The notes under the pieces were generated by a model. The model made no database searches and was not told the DNA's origin. It saw nothing but the letters and a program-made list of their open reading frames with translations. From the NCBI GenBank assembly GCA_902464275.1, contig CABQIK010000021.1:1-22248 (forward strand): 22,248 bases of DNA, written 5' to 3'. Source of the DNA: an uncultured Alphaproteobacteria bacterium. Lineage in GTDB: Bacteria; Pseudomonadota; Alphaproteobacteria; RF32; CAG-239. Each line of letters starts with the position of its first letter. The first letter of the stretch is position 1. This document shows positions 13,691-21,025 of the stretch, one piece after another. The position numbers and the translations under genes were made by a program.

Positions 13691-13740
13691 AAAATGCTCA
13701 AAAATTACTAATTTACTGATTTTTGCGCTTTGAGCATTTT
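13691..13740 (-). terminator. Terminator of the glycosyltransferase gene
   Basis: AAAATGCTCAAA (13691-13702) and TTTGAGCATTTT (13729-13740) form a perfect 12-bp stem, with further AAAAAT/ATTTTT pairing inside. On the minus strand the stem is followed by TT, G and TT. It lies about 60 bases after the glycosyltransferase stop. Confidence 0.6.
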
Positions 13741-13760
13741 GCATTGATATTCAGCGGCTA

Positions 13761-13808
13761 GTTTTCAATATTTACGAGTCCGGGGTGTGCATAAGTTGTA
13801 TTTAAGCG
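13761..13808 (+). repeat. Dispersed repeat, copy 3 (without the T-tract)
   Basis: Starts GTTTTCAATATTTACGAGTC, then five variable bases, then TGTGCATAAGTTGTATTTAAGCGG. The ten-T tract of copies 1 and 2 is reduced to four T. It overlaps the last codon and stop of the glycosyltransferase gene, and shares the C and TTT variants with copy 2. Confidence 0.8.
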
Positions 13809-14776
13809 GTCTTCTTGCTTGCTTCTTTCAGCAATTTTTTATACGCAAAATAATTGCCGAGTTTATGTCCTCGCCAATGCAGAAAACCTCGTTGTTGCAA
13901 TTCATGTAATTCTTGCGCAAAAGTCTGCCAAATTTCGGCGGAATGGTCTTGAGTTAAGGCGGAGCAGCGTTTGAGCTGTTTTTCTAAAATTAACGGCACA
14001 AGATGGGTTTTCATAAATTTCAGCTCTTGCGATGTGGCTGATTTTTGAAAAGCATCACATACAAACAGCAGGCCGGACGCATAATCTTTAATAGTTTGCA
14101 CGGAAGTTTTTTGCGCGGATATAGATTGCGGATTGATGGTGTAAAAATATAAAGCCGCGTCTAAAATTACGGTTCTGGGGCGGCGTAATAAAGCGGCGTA
14201 AGTGTGCGGATAATCTTGAAAATGAATTTTAGGAATAAATTTTAAGTCTTTTATCAAGTCGCGTTTATAAAGTTTGCTCCACACATTAAAAGAAATTCTG
14301 AATTTACCGCCTCTGGTTTGGAAAAACAGCGGGTTATCGGTAATCTTGCTTTTAATTTTGTTAAGGTCATAAATTTGCGGCACTATGGTACCGGTTTTGT
14401 TTTTTAAAAATCCGAAAGAAACAAGCTCGGCATTATGTTTTACGGCGCTGTTATAGGCAATTTCAAGGCATTGAGGGTGCATACAGTCGTCAGAATCCAA
14501 AAAATAAACATATTCGCCGCGGGCAAGTTTAAAACCATTGTTGCGGGCGCAACTTAAACTTTGGTTAGTTTGGTTAACAATTTTAAAACGACTGTCTTTT
14601 TGGGCGTGCTTTTTTAAGATTTCGGCGCAATTATCGGTGCTGCCGTCATTAACGCAAATGGCTTCCCACTCAGTAAAAGTTTGCGCGGAAACACTGTCTA
14701 AACAGCGTTGTAAATATTGTTCAACGTTATAAACCGGCATTATAATTGAAATCTTGGGCGTGATTTCAGATGGCAT
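13802..14776 (-). CDS. Family 2 glycosyltransferase (GT-A fold)
   Basis: A 324-residue enzyme that would transfer a sugar from a nucleotide donor, probably during surface polysaccharide or glycan synthesis. The GT-A domain runs from about 9 to 110: ISIIMPVYNVEQYLQRCLDSV, the donor-site VNDGSTD (42-48), and the metal-binding YFLDSDD (91-97). The C-terminal 200 residues are variable and probably hold the acceptor site; no membrane segment is visible. The donor and product cannot be told. The ribosome binding site AGGAG lies 8 bases before the ATG, inside a perfect 20-bp hairpin, so translation may be controlled. Repeat copies 3 and 4 lie at its two ends. No other glycan genes are nearby. Confidence 0.93.
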   Translation of the reverse strand: MPSEITPKISIIMPVYNVEQYLQRCLDSVSAQTFTEWEAICVNDGSTDNCAEILKKHAQKDSRFKIVNQTNQSLSCARNNGFKLARGEYVYFLDSDDCMHPQCLEIAYNSAVKHNAELVSFGFLKNKTGTIVPQIYDLNKIKSKITDNPLFFQTRGGKFRISFNVWSKLYKRDLIKDLKFIPKIHFQDYPHTYAALLRRPRTVILDAALYFYTINPQSISAQKTSVQTIKDYASGLLFVCDAFQKSATSQELKFMKTHLVPLILEKQLKRCSALTQDHSAEIWQTFAQELHELQQRGFLHWRGHKLGNYFAYKKLLKEASKKTA

Positions 14777-14822
14777 AAGCTAAACTCCTCTCAGAATGAT
14801 GTTTCTGAGAGGAGTTTAGCTT
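14777..14822 (-). promoter_or_regulatory. 20-bp perfect hairpin burying the glycosyltransferase ribosome binding site
   Basis: Positions 14777-14796 and 14803-14822 are exact reverse complements with a 6-base loop. On the minus strand the 3' arm contains AGGAG (14785-14789) and ends at the base before the ATG. A stem this stable would hide the ribosome binding site unless it is opened by a protein, a competing RNA, temperature or an upstream ribosome. No T-run follows on the minus strand, so it is not a normal terminator of the incoming transcript. Confidence 0.75.
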
Positions 14823-14823
14823 G

Positions 14824-14879
14824 CCGTTTTTTTTTGCAATCTTTACGAGTCGGGGTGTGTATAAGTTGTATAAACCACC
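14824..14879 (+). repeat. Dispersed repeat, copy 4
   Basis: CCG, nine T, GCAATCTTTACGAGTC, four variable bases, TGTGTATAAGTTGTATAAACCACC. It shares the T and AAA variants with copy 1 and lies directly beyond the hairpin upstream of the glycosyltransferase. Confidence 0.85.
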
Positions 14880-15096
14880 CCGCTTTCGGCATGCCTCTAT
14901 GGAGCGGAATTATTGAGCGCTAAAAGAAAGAGTTGATGATTACGAGAACTTCAAAGATGACTGGGATTATGACGCTGACAAGCAAGAAGGCGTACACAAG
15001 AGCGGGCTTGAAATGAGGTTTGTGATATTAGACCGAGCTAACTCATCACACTACCGCCAAAACCAACAACAATACCGGCAGAGAATAAAAGTTCAC
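14880..15096. other. Gap with possible gene remnant downstream of hydE
   Basis: No recognisable complete gene. On the minus strand a 25-codon frame (14920-14997, GTG start) encodes a strongly hydrophobic peptide, YAFLLVSVIIPVIFEVLVII, ending NSFF, without a ribosome binding site. On the plus strand the same bases read as a strongly acidic stretch. The codons (GTC, ATC, GAC, AAG) differ from the neighbours. It may be the end of a decayed membrane-protein gene, or a small membrane peptide; no terminator for hydE was seen here. Confidence 0.35.
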
Positions 15097-16089
15097 TTAT
15101 TTTTTGATGTGGCTGCCGTAACCGGTGCCGATAGTGCGCCCGATGCTCATAATTTTAAGTCCGATACAGCTGCGGCAGTGAACCGGAGTGTCATTAACGC
15201 AAATTTTGCCGGGGTACAGCTCGTATAATTTGCGATATTCGCCCTCAGTTACATTCGGCATAACCACATTGGCGCCGCTTTGCAACGCCATTAAGCGTCC
15301 TTGCGGGTGCAAACTTTCCATGGCGGTGGTTGCCGGAATGTTAATATCGGGCATCATTAAGCGCATAATTGCCATGGTTCGCAATGATAAATGCAAATTG
15401 TTGCCGCTATACTTGGCAAGAGGGGTGTCAGGGTGCGGAATAAACGGACCGATGCCGGCCATATCAACCCGCAAATCTTTTAAGAAAATTAAGTCATCGG
15501 CAATGGAAGAAATGCTTTGTTCCGGCAGACCAACCATAATGCCGGAGCCAAGCTCATATCCGAGGTCGCGCAAAATCAGCAAACACTCGTAACGGCGCTG
15601 CCAACTCATGTTAGGGTCAAGTTTGCGGTAAAGCTTTTTATCGGTGGTTTCAATCCGCATTAAATAGCGGTCGGCGCCGGCCTCGCGGAAAGCTTTGTAT
15701 TCGGCATAACTGCGTTCGCCGATGCTTAAAGTTACCGCCACGTCAAATTTTTTAATTTGCTCAATTATGCCGCACATGCGTTCAGTATTAAAATAGGTGT
15801 CTTCGCCCGATTGCATGACGATGGTTTTAAAACCCATGTCGGCGGCTTTACGGGCGGTTTCAATCAGTTCTTCAGAACTCATACGGTAACGGCATACTTT
15901 GGCGTTGCCTTTGCGAATGCCGCAATATAAGCAGTTGTTGCGGCAAATGTTGGAAAATTCTATAAGGCCGCGCAGGTGCACTTCGTCGCCGACATTTTGC
16001 TTGCGCACCGCGTCAGCTTGTTTGAATAATTTTTCTTCATTTTGCTCGTCGGCTAAAAGCTCGCAGATTTCAGGTTTGCTTAAACTCAT
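15097..16089 (-). CDS. hydE: HydE, radical SAM maturase of [FeFe]-hydrogenase
   Basis: A 330-residue radical SAM enzyme that helps build the dithiomethylamine-bridged diiron subcluster of the H-cluster. The SAM-binding iron-sulfur motif is CRNNCLYCG, with Cys49, Cys53 and Cys56 spaced CX3CX2C. A second, C-terminal set Cys297, Cys305 and Cys308 has the CX7CX2C spacing known from Thermotoga HydE. HPDTPLA and the GIMVGLPEQ segment are also typical. BioB, ThiH and PylB are the alternatives; the C-terminal cysteines favour HydE. Its ATG overlaps the mnmA stop (ATGA). No hydF, hydG or hydrogenase gene lies in the window. Presence implies anaerobic hydrogen metabolism in the organism (inference). 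Confidence 0.9.
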   Translation of the reverse strand: MSLSKPEICELLADEQNEEKLFKQADAVRKQNVGDEVHLRGLIEFSNICRNNCLYCGIRKGNAKVCRYRMSSEELIETARKAADMGFKTIVMQSGEDTYFNTERMCGIIEQIKKFDVAVTLSIGERSYAEYKAFREAGADRYLMRIETTDKKLYRKLDPNMSWQRRYECLLILRDLGYELGSGIMVGLPEQSISSIADDLIFLKDLRVDMAGIGPFIPHPDTPLAKYSGNNLHLSLRTMAIMRLMMPDINIPATTAMESLHPQGRLMALQSGANVVMPNVTEGEYRKLYELYPGKICVNDTPVHCRSCIGLKIMSIGRTIGTGYGSHIKK

Positions 16090-17168
16090 AATTGGGTGCT
16101 TTCAATAATTCCGCCGCCTAAAACATAGCCGTCATCATCATACAAAACGGAAGATTGCCCGCAGGCAACGGCTTTTTGTTTTTCACGGAATATAAGTTTT
16201 GCTTTGCCGTTTGCGAGCGGCTCATATTCAGCCGCAATCGGTTTTTGCGATGAGCGCAGTTTAACGTTGACCAACGCCGGTTCGGTTAGCGGTTCAACCG
16301 AAAGCCATGACCAATTGTCGGCAATCAGTGATTGTTTGTAACAATCTTCATCATAACCTAAAACAACCTCATTGGTGTCTTTGTTAAGGGCAATTACGTA
16401 AAGCGGACGGTCGGCGCTGATGCCTAATCCGCGGCGCTGTCCGATGGTAAAGTTCCAAATGCCGCGGTGATGTCCTAAAACTTTACCGTTTTTATCAACA
16501 AAATTTCCGATTTTTGGCTCTTGTTGTAAAATGTCATTAATGTCACCGGAGTAAAAATCTTGGCTGTCGGGTTTGTCGCTGACTTTTAAGTCGTATTTAC
16601 GGGCAATTTCACGAACATCGTTTTTGGTGATACCGCCGAGCGGGAGCAAAATTTTAGCCAGTTGCTCTTGCTTTAAGCGATATATAAAATATGACTGGTC
16701 TTTTCTTTCATCGGTAGCTTTTTGTAAGCGATAACGTTTGGTTTCATCATTATAAGATAAGCGGGCATAATGTCCGGTGGCAAATTTATCAAACTCAATG
16801 CCGGAAGCTTTGGCGCTACGGGGCAGGGCTTCAAATTTTATCATGGAGTTGCACCAAACGCACGGATTGGGAGTGCGGCCGGATAAATATTCATGCTTAA
16901 AATTAGAGAGCACGAGCTTTTTGTATTCTTGCGTGCAGTCAATTACATGGTACGGAATATCAAGCTTTCGGCATATGGCGCGAGCCTCGTTAATGTCTTG
17001 CTCCTCATGCGGTGAAAAACATGCGTCTTTGTGGGCTAAAATATTGTATGACTGCCCTTTGTCCCAAATAGACATGGTGGCGCCGATAACCTCGTGTCCG
17101 GCTTCTTTTAAGATACAGGCGGTAACGGAAGAATCAACGCCTCCGCTCATGCCGACTAATATTTTCAT
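16086..17168 (-). CDS. mnmA: MnmA, tRNA-uridine 2-sulfurtransferase (variant lacking second catalytic Cys)
   Basis: A 360-residue enzyme that puts sulfur on C2 of U34 in Lys, Glu and Gln tRNAs. The PP-loop SGGVDSS (8-14) activates the uridine with ATP; TGHYAR is at 131-136. The first cysteine motif is NPCVWCN with Cys103 and Cys106, where E. coli has NPDxxCN. The second catalytic cysteine, in DSxxxCF of most MnmA, is absent: the sequence reads KPDSQDFYSGD (199-209). Sulfur transfer may therefore follow the iron-sulfur route or another donor. C-terminal beta-barrel domains are intact and the length is normal. First gene of the mnmA-hydE operon, GAGGAA ribosome binding site, promoter at 17254-17282. 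Confidence 0.95.
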   Translation of the reverse strand: MKILVGMSGGVDSSVTACILKEAGHEVIGATMSIWDKGQSYNILAHKDACFSPHEEQDINEARAICRKLDIPYHVIDCTQEYKKLVLSNFKHEYLSGRTPNPCVWCNSMIKFEALPRSAKASGIEFDKFATGHYARLSYNDETKRYRLQKATDERKDQSYFIYRLKQEQLAKILLPLGGITKNDVREIARKYDLKVSDKPDSQDFYSGDINDILQQEPKIGNFVDKNGKVLGHHRGIWNFTIGQRRGLGISADRPLYVIALNKDTNEVVLGYDEDCYKQSLIADNWSWLSVEPLTEPALVNVKLRSSQKPIAAEYEPLANGKAKLIFREKQKAVACGQSSVLYDDDGYVLGGGIIESTQL

Positions 17169-17253
17169 TATTTCCTCGTCGTTAAAATAGATGTTATAAC
17201 GTTAAAGCCAAGAAATATAAAAGTTCAAAGTTTTTACTTTCTTTGACGGCGGG

Positions 17254-17282
17254 AGTGTAGCATATCAGATTGTACTTTGCAA
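17254..17282 (-). promoter_or_regulatory. Promoter of the mnmA-hydE operon
   Basis: On the minus strand, TTGCAA (17277-17282) and TACACT (17254-17259) are separated by 17 bases, with a TG extended -10 element. The leader to mnmA would be about 80 bases; nothing structured stands out in it. Confidence 0.65.
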
Positions 17283-17298
17283 TCAAATTTATGCGCGA

Positions 17299-17332
17299 TA
17301 AAAAAGCCCTTTGCGGTTTGGCAAAGGGCTTT
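17299..17332 (-). terminator. Terminator of the 693-aa gene
   Basis: AAAGCCCTTTGC (17303-17314) and GCAAAGGGCTTT (17321-17332) form a perfect 12-bp stem with a 6-base loop; on the minus strand it runs into a T-tract. It begins 13 bases after the stop codon. Confidence 0.9.
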
Positions 17333-17345
17333 GTGAGCAGAGTTA

Positions 17346-19427
17346 TTAACGACCGCCAAGATGTTTTTGCTTGGCAACTTTTAACACCGTTTTGGCATCT
17401 TGCTTTTGGGCAAGCGGGTCAACAATGGCTTTGTTGGCTTGGCGGGCGGCGGCTTTGTCTTCACGTTCTAATTTGTGGTCAACTGCCTGCAATTTGCTTT
17501 GTCCTTCCGCAGCTTTAACGCCGGATAATTCATGAGCGCTTTCTTTCATGGCGGATTTAAGGCTGTTTAAATTGTTAAGAGTATCGGCAAGTATCCGGTC
17601 GGTTCTTTCCATAATTTCAAGCGCTCTCTGCTTGACTTCATAGCGGCCGTATTTTTGTTCAAGACTGTCGCGGGTTTTATCAAAATCGGTGCGGCAATCC
17701 GTTTCAGAGCGACGAAGCCAAAACGAAGCTTTATCGGTTAAAATTTTATCGCCCAAAAATTCTTTGGCCGGCGTATAATATGAGCTTGATTTTTTGTCAT
17801 ATAGTTTTTTGTTAAGTGCGGGCATACAGGTTTGTACGGTTTTGTTAAAAGCGTTGATGGCTTTTTCTAAATTTTCACGACGTTCTTTTTCAGCACCGCG
17901 TCCGAACAAAGGCAAGTTTCCTTCCGTTGGCAAAACAATTTTGGGGTTTTTGCCGGTGATTATGCGGCCGAGATTGCCGGCCGATAAATACTCTTCCGCC
18001 GGAATGGGGTTGCCATCTTTATCTTTTTTGATATAGCGCCGGATGTTATTGAAAGCGTTGTTTATTTTATCAATGGCATCATTTACATCATTTATATTTT
18101 GGGTGTTTGCGGTATTTCTGCTTGTGGCACCGGTCATTTCTTTAAGATAACCGTCAATATTTTGTTTGAGAACTTCTTTTTCAGGGGCTTTTGCCGCATT
18201 GACTTTTTGAGCCTCGGCTAAAATTTTTTCTTTTAAGGCTAATGAAATTTCTTTGCTTTCAATTACCGCCGGAAGCGTCCATGTGGCATCCATGTTGTTA
18301 ATTGCCGAATCTCTAAGACGCAGGTACGGGCTGATTTTAAGTAAAGAGCCTTTATTTTTTTCAACAAAATCATCAGGCAAATTACTTGCAATTTCGCCGC
18401 TTTTATCGTTTGCGATAACTTTTTCCAACATTTCGCGATTAAGTTTGGCCGCGTTGCCTTCTTTAACATCGCGTGTGGCAATTTGCAGACCGATGTTTTG
18501 CAAAATTTCGTTGTTTGCAAGTTCACTGCTGATGCCCATATCTTTGCATAACTCGGTAAAACGAGTATATAAACCTTTTTCACGGCCGTAATCAGATGAA
18601 TCGTATTTGTTCTGTTTTTCAGTAAAATACATAAACGCTCCTTGCAGGTGAGTATGTGATTTGGGCAGAATGTTGGCATTTTTTTCGGCCTGCGTTTTGG
18701 CAGCGGAAGTATTTTTGGGGGTGACGCGATAGGTTACACGAAGCTGTTGCCGCAACATTTCTTTGCTCATAAACTTATAGTCAAGGTTGGCAAAAACATT
18801 ATTAATATTGTTCATGATAGCTTTATCAATAACTTTGCGAGAGTTGTCAGAACCGGTTTTGGCGTTAATTAATGAGCCGTTTCGGACCATGTCGTTAATA
18901 GCGGATATACCGTTTGGTTTTTCAGCGAGTAATGATAACAGTTCTTTTTCACGGGAGGTTAGTTTTTTACCATCATCGGTTTGGCCGACTTCAGTATAGC
19001 AATTATTTTCAACGCAGGCTAAGTTAAATCCGATTAATTTTGAAGCCGGCGTTTTTTCTATAGTACGAGCAACTTCCGGATAATGGTAGATGCCTTGGGT
19101 GCTGTGCCCCATGTAGCTCCAAGCCTTGCCGATAATTTCGCGGTTGGCGTCCGTAGTGGAGGCGAGGCTGATAAATTCAGCGCATTTTTCAGGAGCGGCA
19201 CTTGCTTTCATGGCATTAAGAACAACACCGGCCGCTATTTGACGTTGCTTTTCATTTAAATAAGCGTTGGTCGGAATAAGTTCGGAGATTTTAAGGTCGG
19301 GAGCAACCTCGGCCGATAAATAGTCGGGGTCGCGGGCGGTGGTTAACCAATTTTTATATTCTTCAACATTTTCTTTGGTAATAAGTTTTACTTCATTGCC
19401 GTCTTTATCAGTAAATTTTTCAGCCAT
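17346..19427 (-). CDS. Large hypothetical cytosolic protein, 693 aa
   Basis: I do not recognise this protein. I place the start at the ATG at 19427, which has GGAAGGAA about 8 bases upstream and follows the promoter at 19455-19484; an upstream in-frame codon at 19508 would lie within the neighbour's terminator. It begins MAEKFTDKDGNEVKLIT, has no signal peptide or membrane segment, and is rich in Lys, Asn, Ala and Glu. Most of it is predicted helical. The C-terminal third (about 560-693) is strongly charged and could form coiled coils, ending in a Lys/Gln/Ala-rich tail, KTVLKVAKQKHLGGR. Such large helical orphans are sometimes secreted effectors, but nothing here proves that. Independent transcription unit. 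Confidence 0.8.
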   Translation of the reverse strand: MAEKFTDKDGNEVKLITKENVEEYKNWLTTARDPDYLSAEVAPDLKISELIPTNAYLNEKQRQIAAGVVLNAMKASAAPEKCAEFISLASTTDANREIIGKAWSYMGHSTQGIYHYPEVARTIEKTPASKLIGFNLACVENNCYTEVGQTDDGKKLTSREKELLSLLAEKPNGISAINDMVRNGSLINAKTGSDNSRKVIDKAIMNNINNVFANLDYKFMSKEMLRQQLRVTYRVTPKNTSAAKTQAEKNANILPKSHTHLQGAFMYFTEKQNKYDSSDYGREKGLYTRFTELCKDMGISSELANNEILQNIGLQIATRDVKEGNAAKLNREMLEKVIANDKSGEIASNLPDDFVEKNKGSLLKISPYLRLRDSAINNMDATWTLPAVIESKEISLALKEKILAEAQKVNAAKAPEKEVLKQNIDGYLKEMTGATSRNTANTQNINDVNDAIDKINNAFNNIRRYIKKDKDGNPIPAEEYLSAGNLGRIITGKNPKIVLPTEGNLPLFGRGAEKERRENLEKAINAFNKTVQTCMPALNKKLYDKKSSSYYTPAKEFLGDKILTDKASFWLRRSETDCRTDFDKTRDSLEQKYGRYEVKQRALEIMERTDRILADTLNNLNSLKSAMKESAHELSGVKAAEGQSKLQAVDHKLEREDKAAARQANKAIVDPLAQKQDAKTVLKVAKQKHLGGR

Positions 19428-19454
19428 GGTGTTATTCCTTCCTGATTTTTTAAT

Positions 19455-19484
19455 ATTAAACGTATTTTGACATATTTTTGGCAA
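19455..19484 (-). promoter_or_regulatory. Promoter of the 693-aa gene
   Basis: On the minus strand, TTGCCA (19479-19484) and TTTAAT (19455-19460) are 18 bases apart, just beyond the HAD gene's terminator and about 28 bases before the start codon. Confidence 0.5.
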
Positions 19485-19503
19485 ATAAGCAAGATATTTT
19501 AAA

Positions 19504-19534
19504 AACAAAAAGAGTCGCGATCAGGCGACTCTTT
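19504..19534 (-). terminator. Terminator of the HAD phosphatase gene
   Basis: AAAGAGTCGC (19509-19518) and GCGACTCTTT (19525-19534) form a perfect 10-bp stem with a 6-base loop; on the minus strand TTTTT-rich sequence follows. It begins 14 bases after the stop. Confidence 0.85.
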
Positions 19535-19547
19535 CTGCTATCAGTTT

Positions 19548-20378
19548 TTACAGAGCTTTTAACTCATGCTCTGCTTTAATTTTTTGAAGCCATGCTTTTA
19601 TCAGCAGGTCCATTTTTCCGCCTTCGGAATAATCCGCCGGAGCAATGTTATCCACACGGTCGTCTTTTAAAAGCTTTTGAGCGTGTGTGTTGCCGGTTTT
19701 GGTATGCGGGCGATAAACCGCCAAAGCATAACCGCCGAGGCTGCGCAGCATAGACATGCACGGAACGTCTGTGATACCGTCGCCGATGTACATCATCTGC
19801 GTAAACGGAATATCGCGAACCAGCTGTTTTTCATTTACCGCAATATCGGTTTCGTCCAAGCAGCCTTTGTTAATGCGGAACAAGTACTGCGTTTTGGTGG
19901 TGTAATTTACCACTTGCGCCGGCCAAAAAGCAACGCCGTTGCCATCATACATAAATGAGCAGGCGTAAATTTTGGTAAACTCCTTGCTGATAGGCATGCC
20001 TTCAACAATTTCTTTTAACCCTGAAGAGAGCAGAAAATGTTGAAGCTCTATGCCATATTTGGCAGCATAAGCGTTAATGCGCTTGAACCAGTCGTCAACA
20101 CCCTTAAAGAGCTTAATATTTTGACCGTATCGCATTAAATCTTCTTTGCGGTAGGCAATGTTACGGGCGGCTGCTTCGGAAAGCATAGTCTGCATGTAAC
20201 ATAAATTTTTATCAGCCAGGTGCTTGGATGCAAGTTCATCAGATTTTTTCCAGAACGATGCCGGAGTGGTTTTAAGCGCTTGCATAAATCCGTATTCTTG
20301 CATGTTGCCGGGGGCTAACGTGCCGTCAAAGTCATAACAAATGGCGACTTTGATTAAAGGTTTGTTTGTCTTTTTCAT
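19548..20378 (-). CDS. HAD-superfamily phosphatase
   Basis: A 276-residue hydrolase of the haloacid dehalogenase fold. Motif I is DFDGT (16-20), with Asp16 as nucleophile and Asp18 as acid/base; motif II is SSG (118-120); a motif III lysine is likely K162 or K171; motif IV is GDGITD (199-204). The long helical cap between 21 and 112 resembles C1-type caps, as in phosphoserine phosphatase-like enzymes, but the substrate cannot be inferred. The protein is cytosolic. It has a poor or absent Shine-Dalgarno sequence (AT-rich before the ATG). It is divergent from the Nudix gene, with about 120 bases between them. Confidence 0.88.
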   Translation of the reverse strand: MKKTNKPLIKVAICYDFDGTLAPGNMQEYGFMQALKTTPASFWKKSDELASKHLADKNLCYMQTMLSEAAARNIAYRKEDLMRYGQNIKLFKGVDDWFKRINAYAAKYGIELQHFLLSSGLKEIVEGMPISKEFTKIYACSFMYDGNGVAFWPAQVVNYTTKTQYLFRINKGCLDETDIAVNEKQLVRDIPFTQMMYIGDGITDVPCMSMLRSLGGYALAVYRPHTKTGNTHAQKLLKDDRVDNIAPADYSEGGKMDLLIKAWLQKIKAEHELKAL

Positions 20379-20451
20379 AATTTATATATAATTTATTTTG
20401 TCTAAAAAATATATGACAATTTACGGCAAAGTCAAGTTGTTTTTATGCCGA

Positions 20452-20480
20452 TTGACTTTGTCATTATATTTGCGTATGCT
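20452..20480 (+). promoter_or_regulatory. Promoter of the Nudix gene
   Basis: TTGACT (20452-20457) and TATGCT (20475-20480) are separated by 17 bases. A start site near 20487 would give a very short leader, with AAGGAG at 20488-20493. Confidence 0.5.
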
Positions 20481-20500
20481 CATGGAAAAGGAGAACTGAA

Positions 20501-20950
20501 GTGAAAGAAGCATCATTATCAATTATTGAAGATACCAAAGCGCATAAATTTTTGATGATACATCATCAGCGCGGCATTAACAAAGGATATGTTAATTTTC
20601 CGGGTGGCAAAAAAGAAGTCGGTGAAGATATGCGGGCTTGCGTTATCAGAGAATCATTGGAAGAAACCGGCTTAACCGTAAAAAATCCGGTTGAAGTAGG
20701 GTATATTGAGTTTCCGGGTGCCGACTATCATGTGCATGTGTTTAAAAGCACGGAATTTTCCGGCGAACTTAAAGCCAAAGCCGATGAAGTTGATTTATTT
20801 TGGCAAGATGCCGATAATGTTCCGTATGATAAAATGCGTACCGCCGACCGCGACTTTTTGCCGCTGATTTTAGCCGGCAAGTTTGTAAAACGCCGCTATT
20901 TTTATTCAGCAGACGGCGAGGTTGAACGCATAGAAGATATTTACGAGTAA
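20501..20950 (+). CDS. Nudix hydrolase (MutT-like)
   Basis: A 149-residue pyrophosphohydrolase that would cleave a nucleoside diphosphate linked to another moiety, perhaps oxidised dNTPs. The Nudix box fits exactly: G36, five residues, E42, seven residues, R50-E51, E54-E55, G57, so the metal-binding glutamates are intact; the residue after RE is Ser instead of the usual hydrophobic. GTG is the start, supported by AAGGAG 7 bases upstream. The family includes 8-oxo-dGTP diphosphatases, and the sequence GYVNFPGGKKEVGE favours that subgroup, but the substrate is not certain. It is convergent with the metallopeptidase gene. Confidence 0.92.
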   Translation: MKEASLSIIEDTKAHKFLMIHHQRGINKGYVNFPGGKKEVGEDMRACVIRESLEETGLTVKNPVEVGYIEFPGADYHVHVFKSTEFSGELKAKADEVDLFWQDADNVPYDKMRTADRDFLPLILAGKFVKRRYFYSADGEVERIEDIYE

Positions 20951-20956
20951 TATTTA

Positions 20957-21006
20957 TGAATCCGGGAACATGAGCGGTATTTAAACCGCCCATCTTTCGG
21001 TATTCA
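20957..21006. terminator. Hairpin between convergent Nudix and metallopeptidase genes
   Basis: GCGGT (20974-20978) and ACCGC (20985-20989) pair, extended by ATG/CAT across one mismatch, with an outer TGAAT/ATTCA pair (20957-20961, 21002-21006). There is no long T-run, so terminator function is tentative. Confidence 0.35.
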
Positions 21007-21025
21007 TCCGCGGGCATGGATGTAT

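Noticed and set aside
13761..14879. Integron-type attC cassette
   Set aside because: The repeat lacks the GTTRRRY/RYYYAAC ends and the folded palindrome of attC, and no integron integrase is present.
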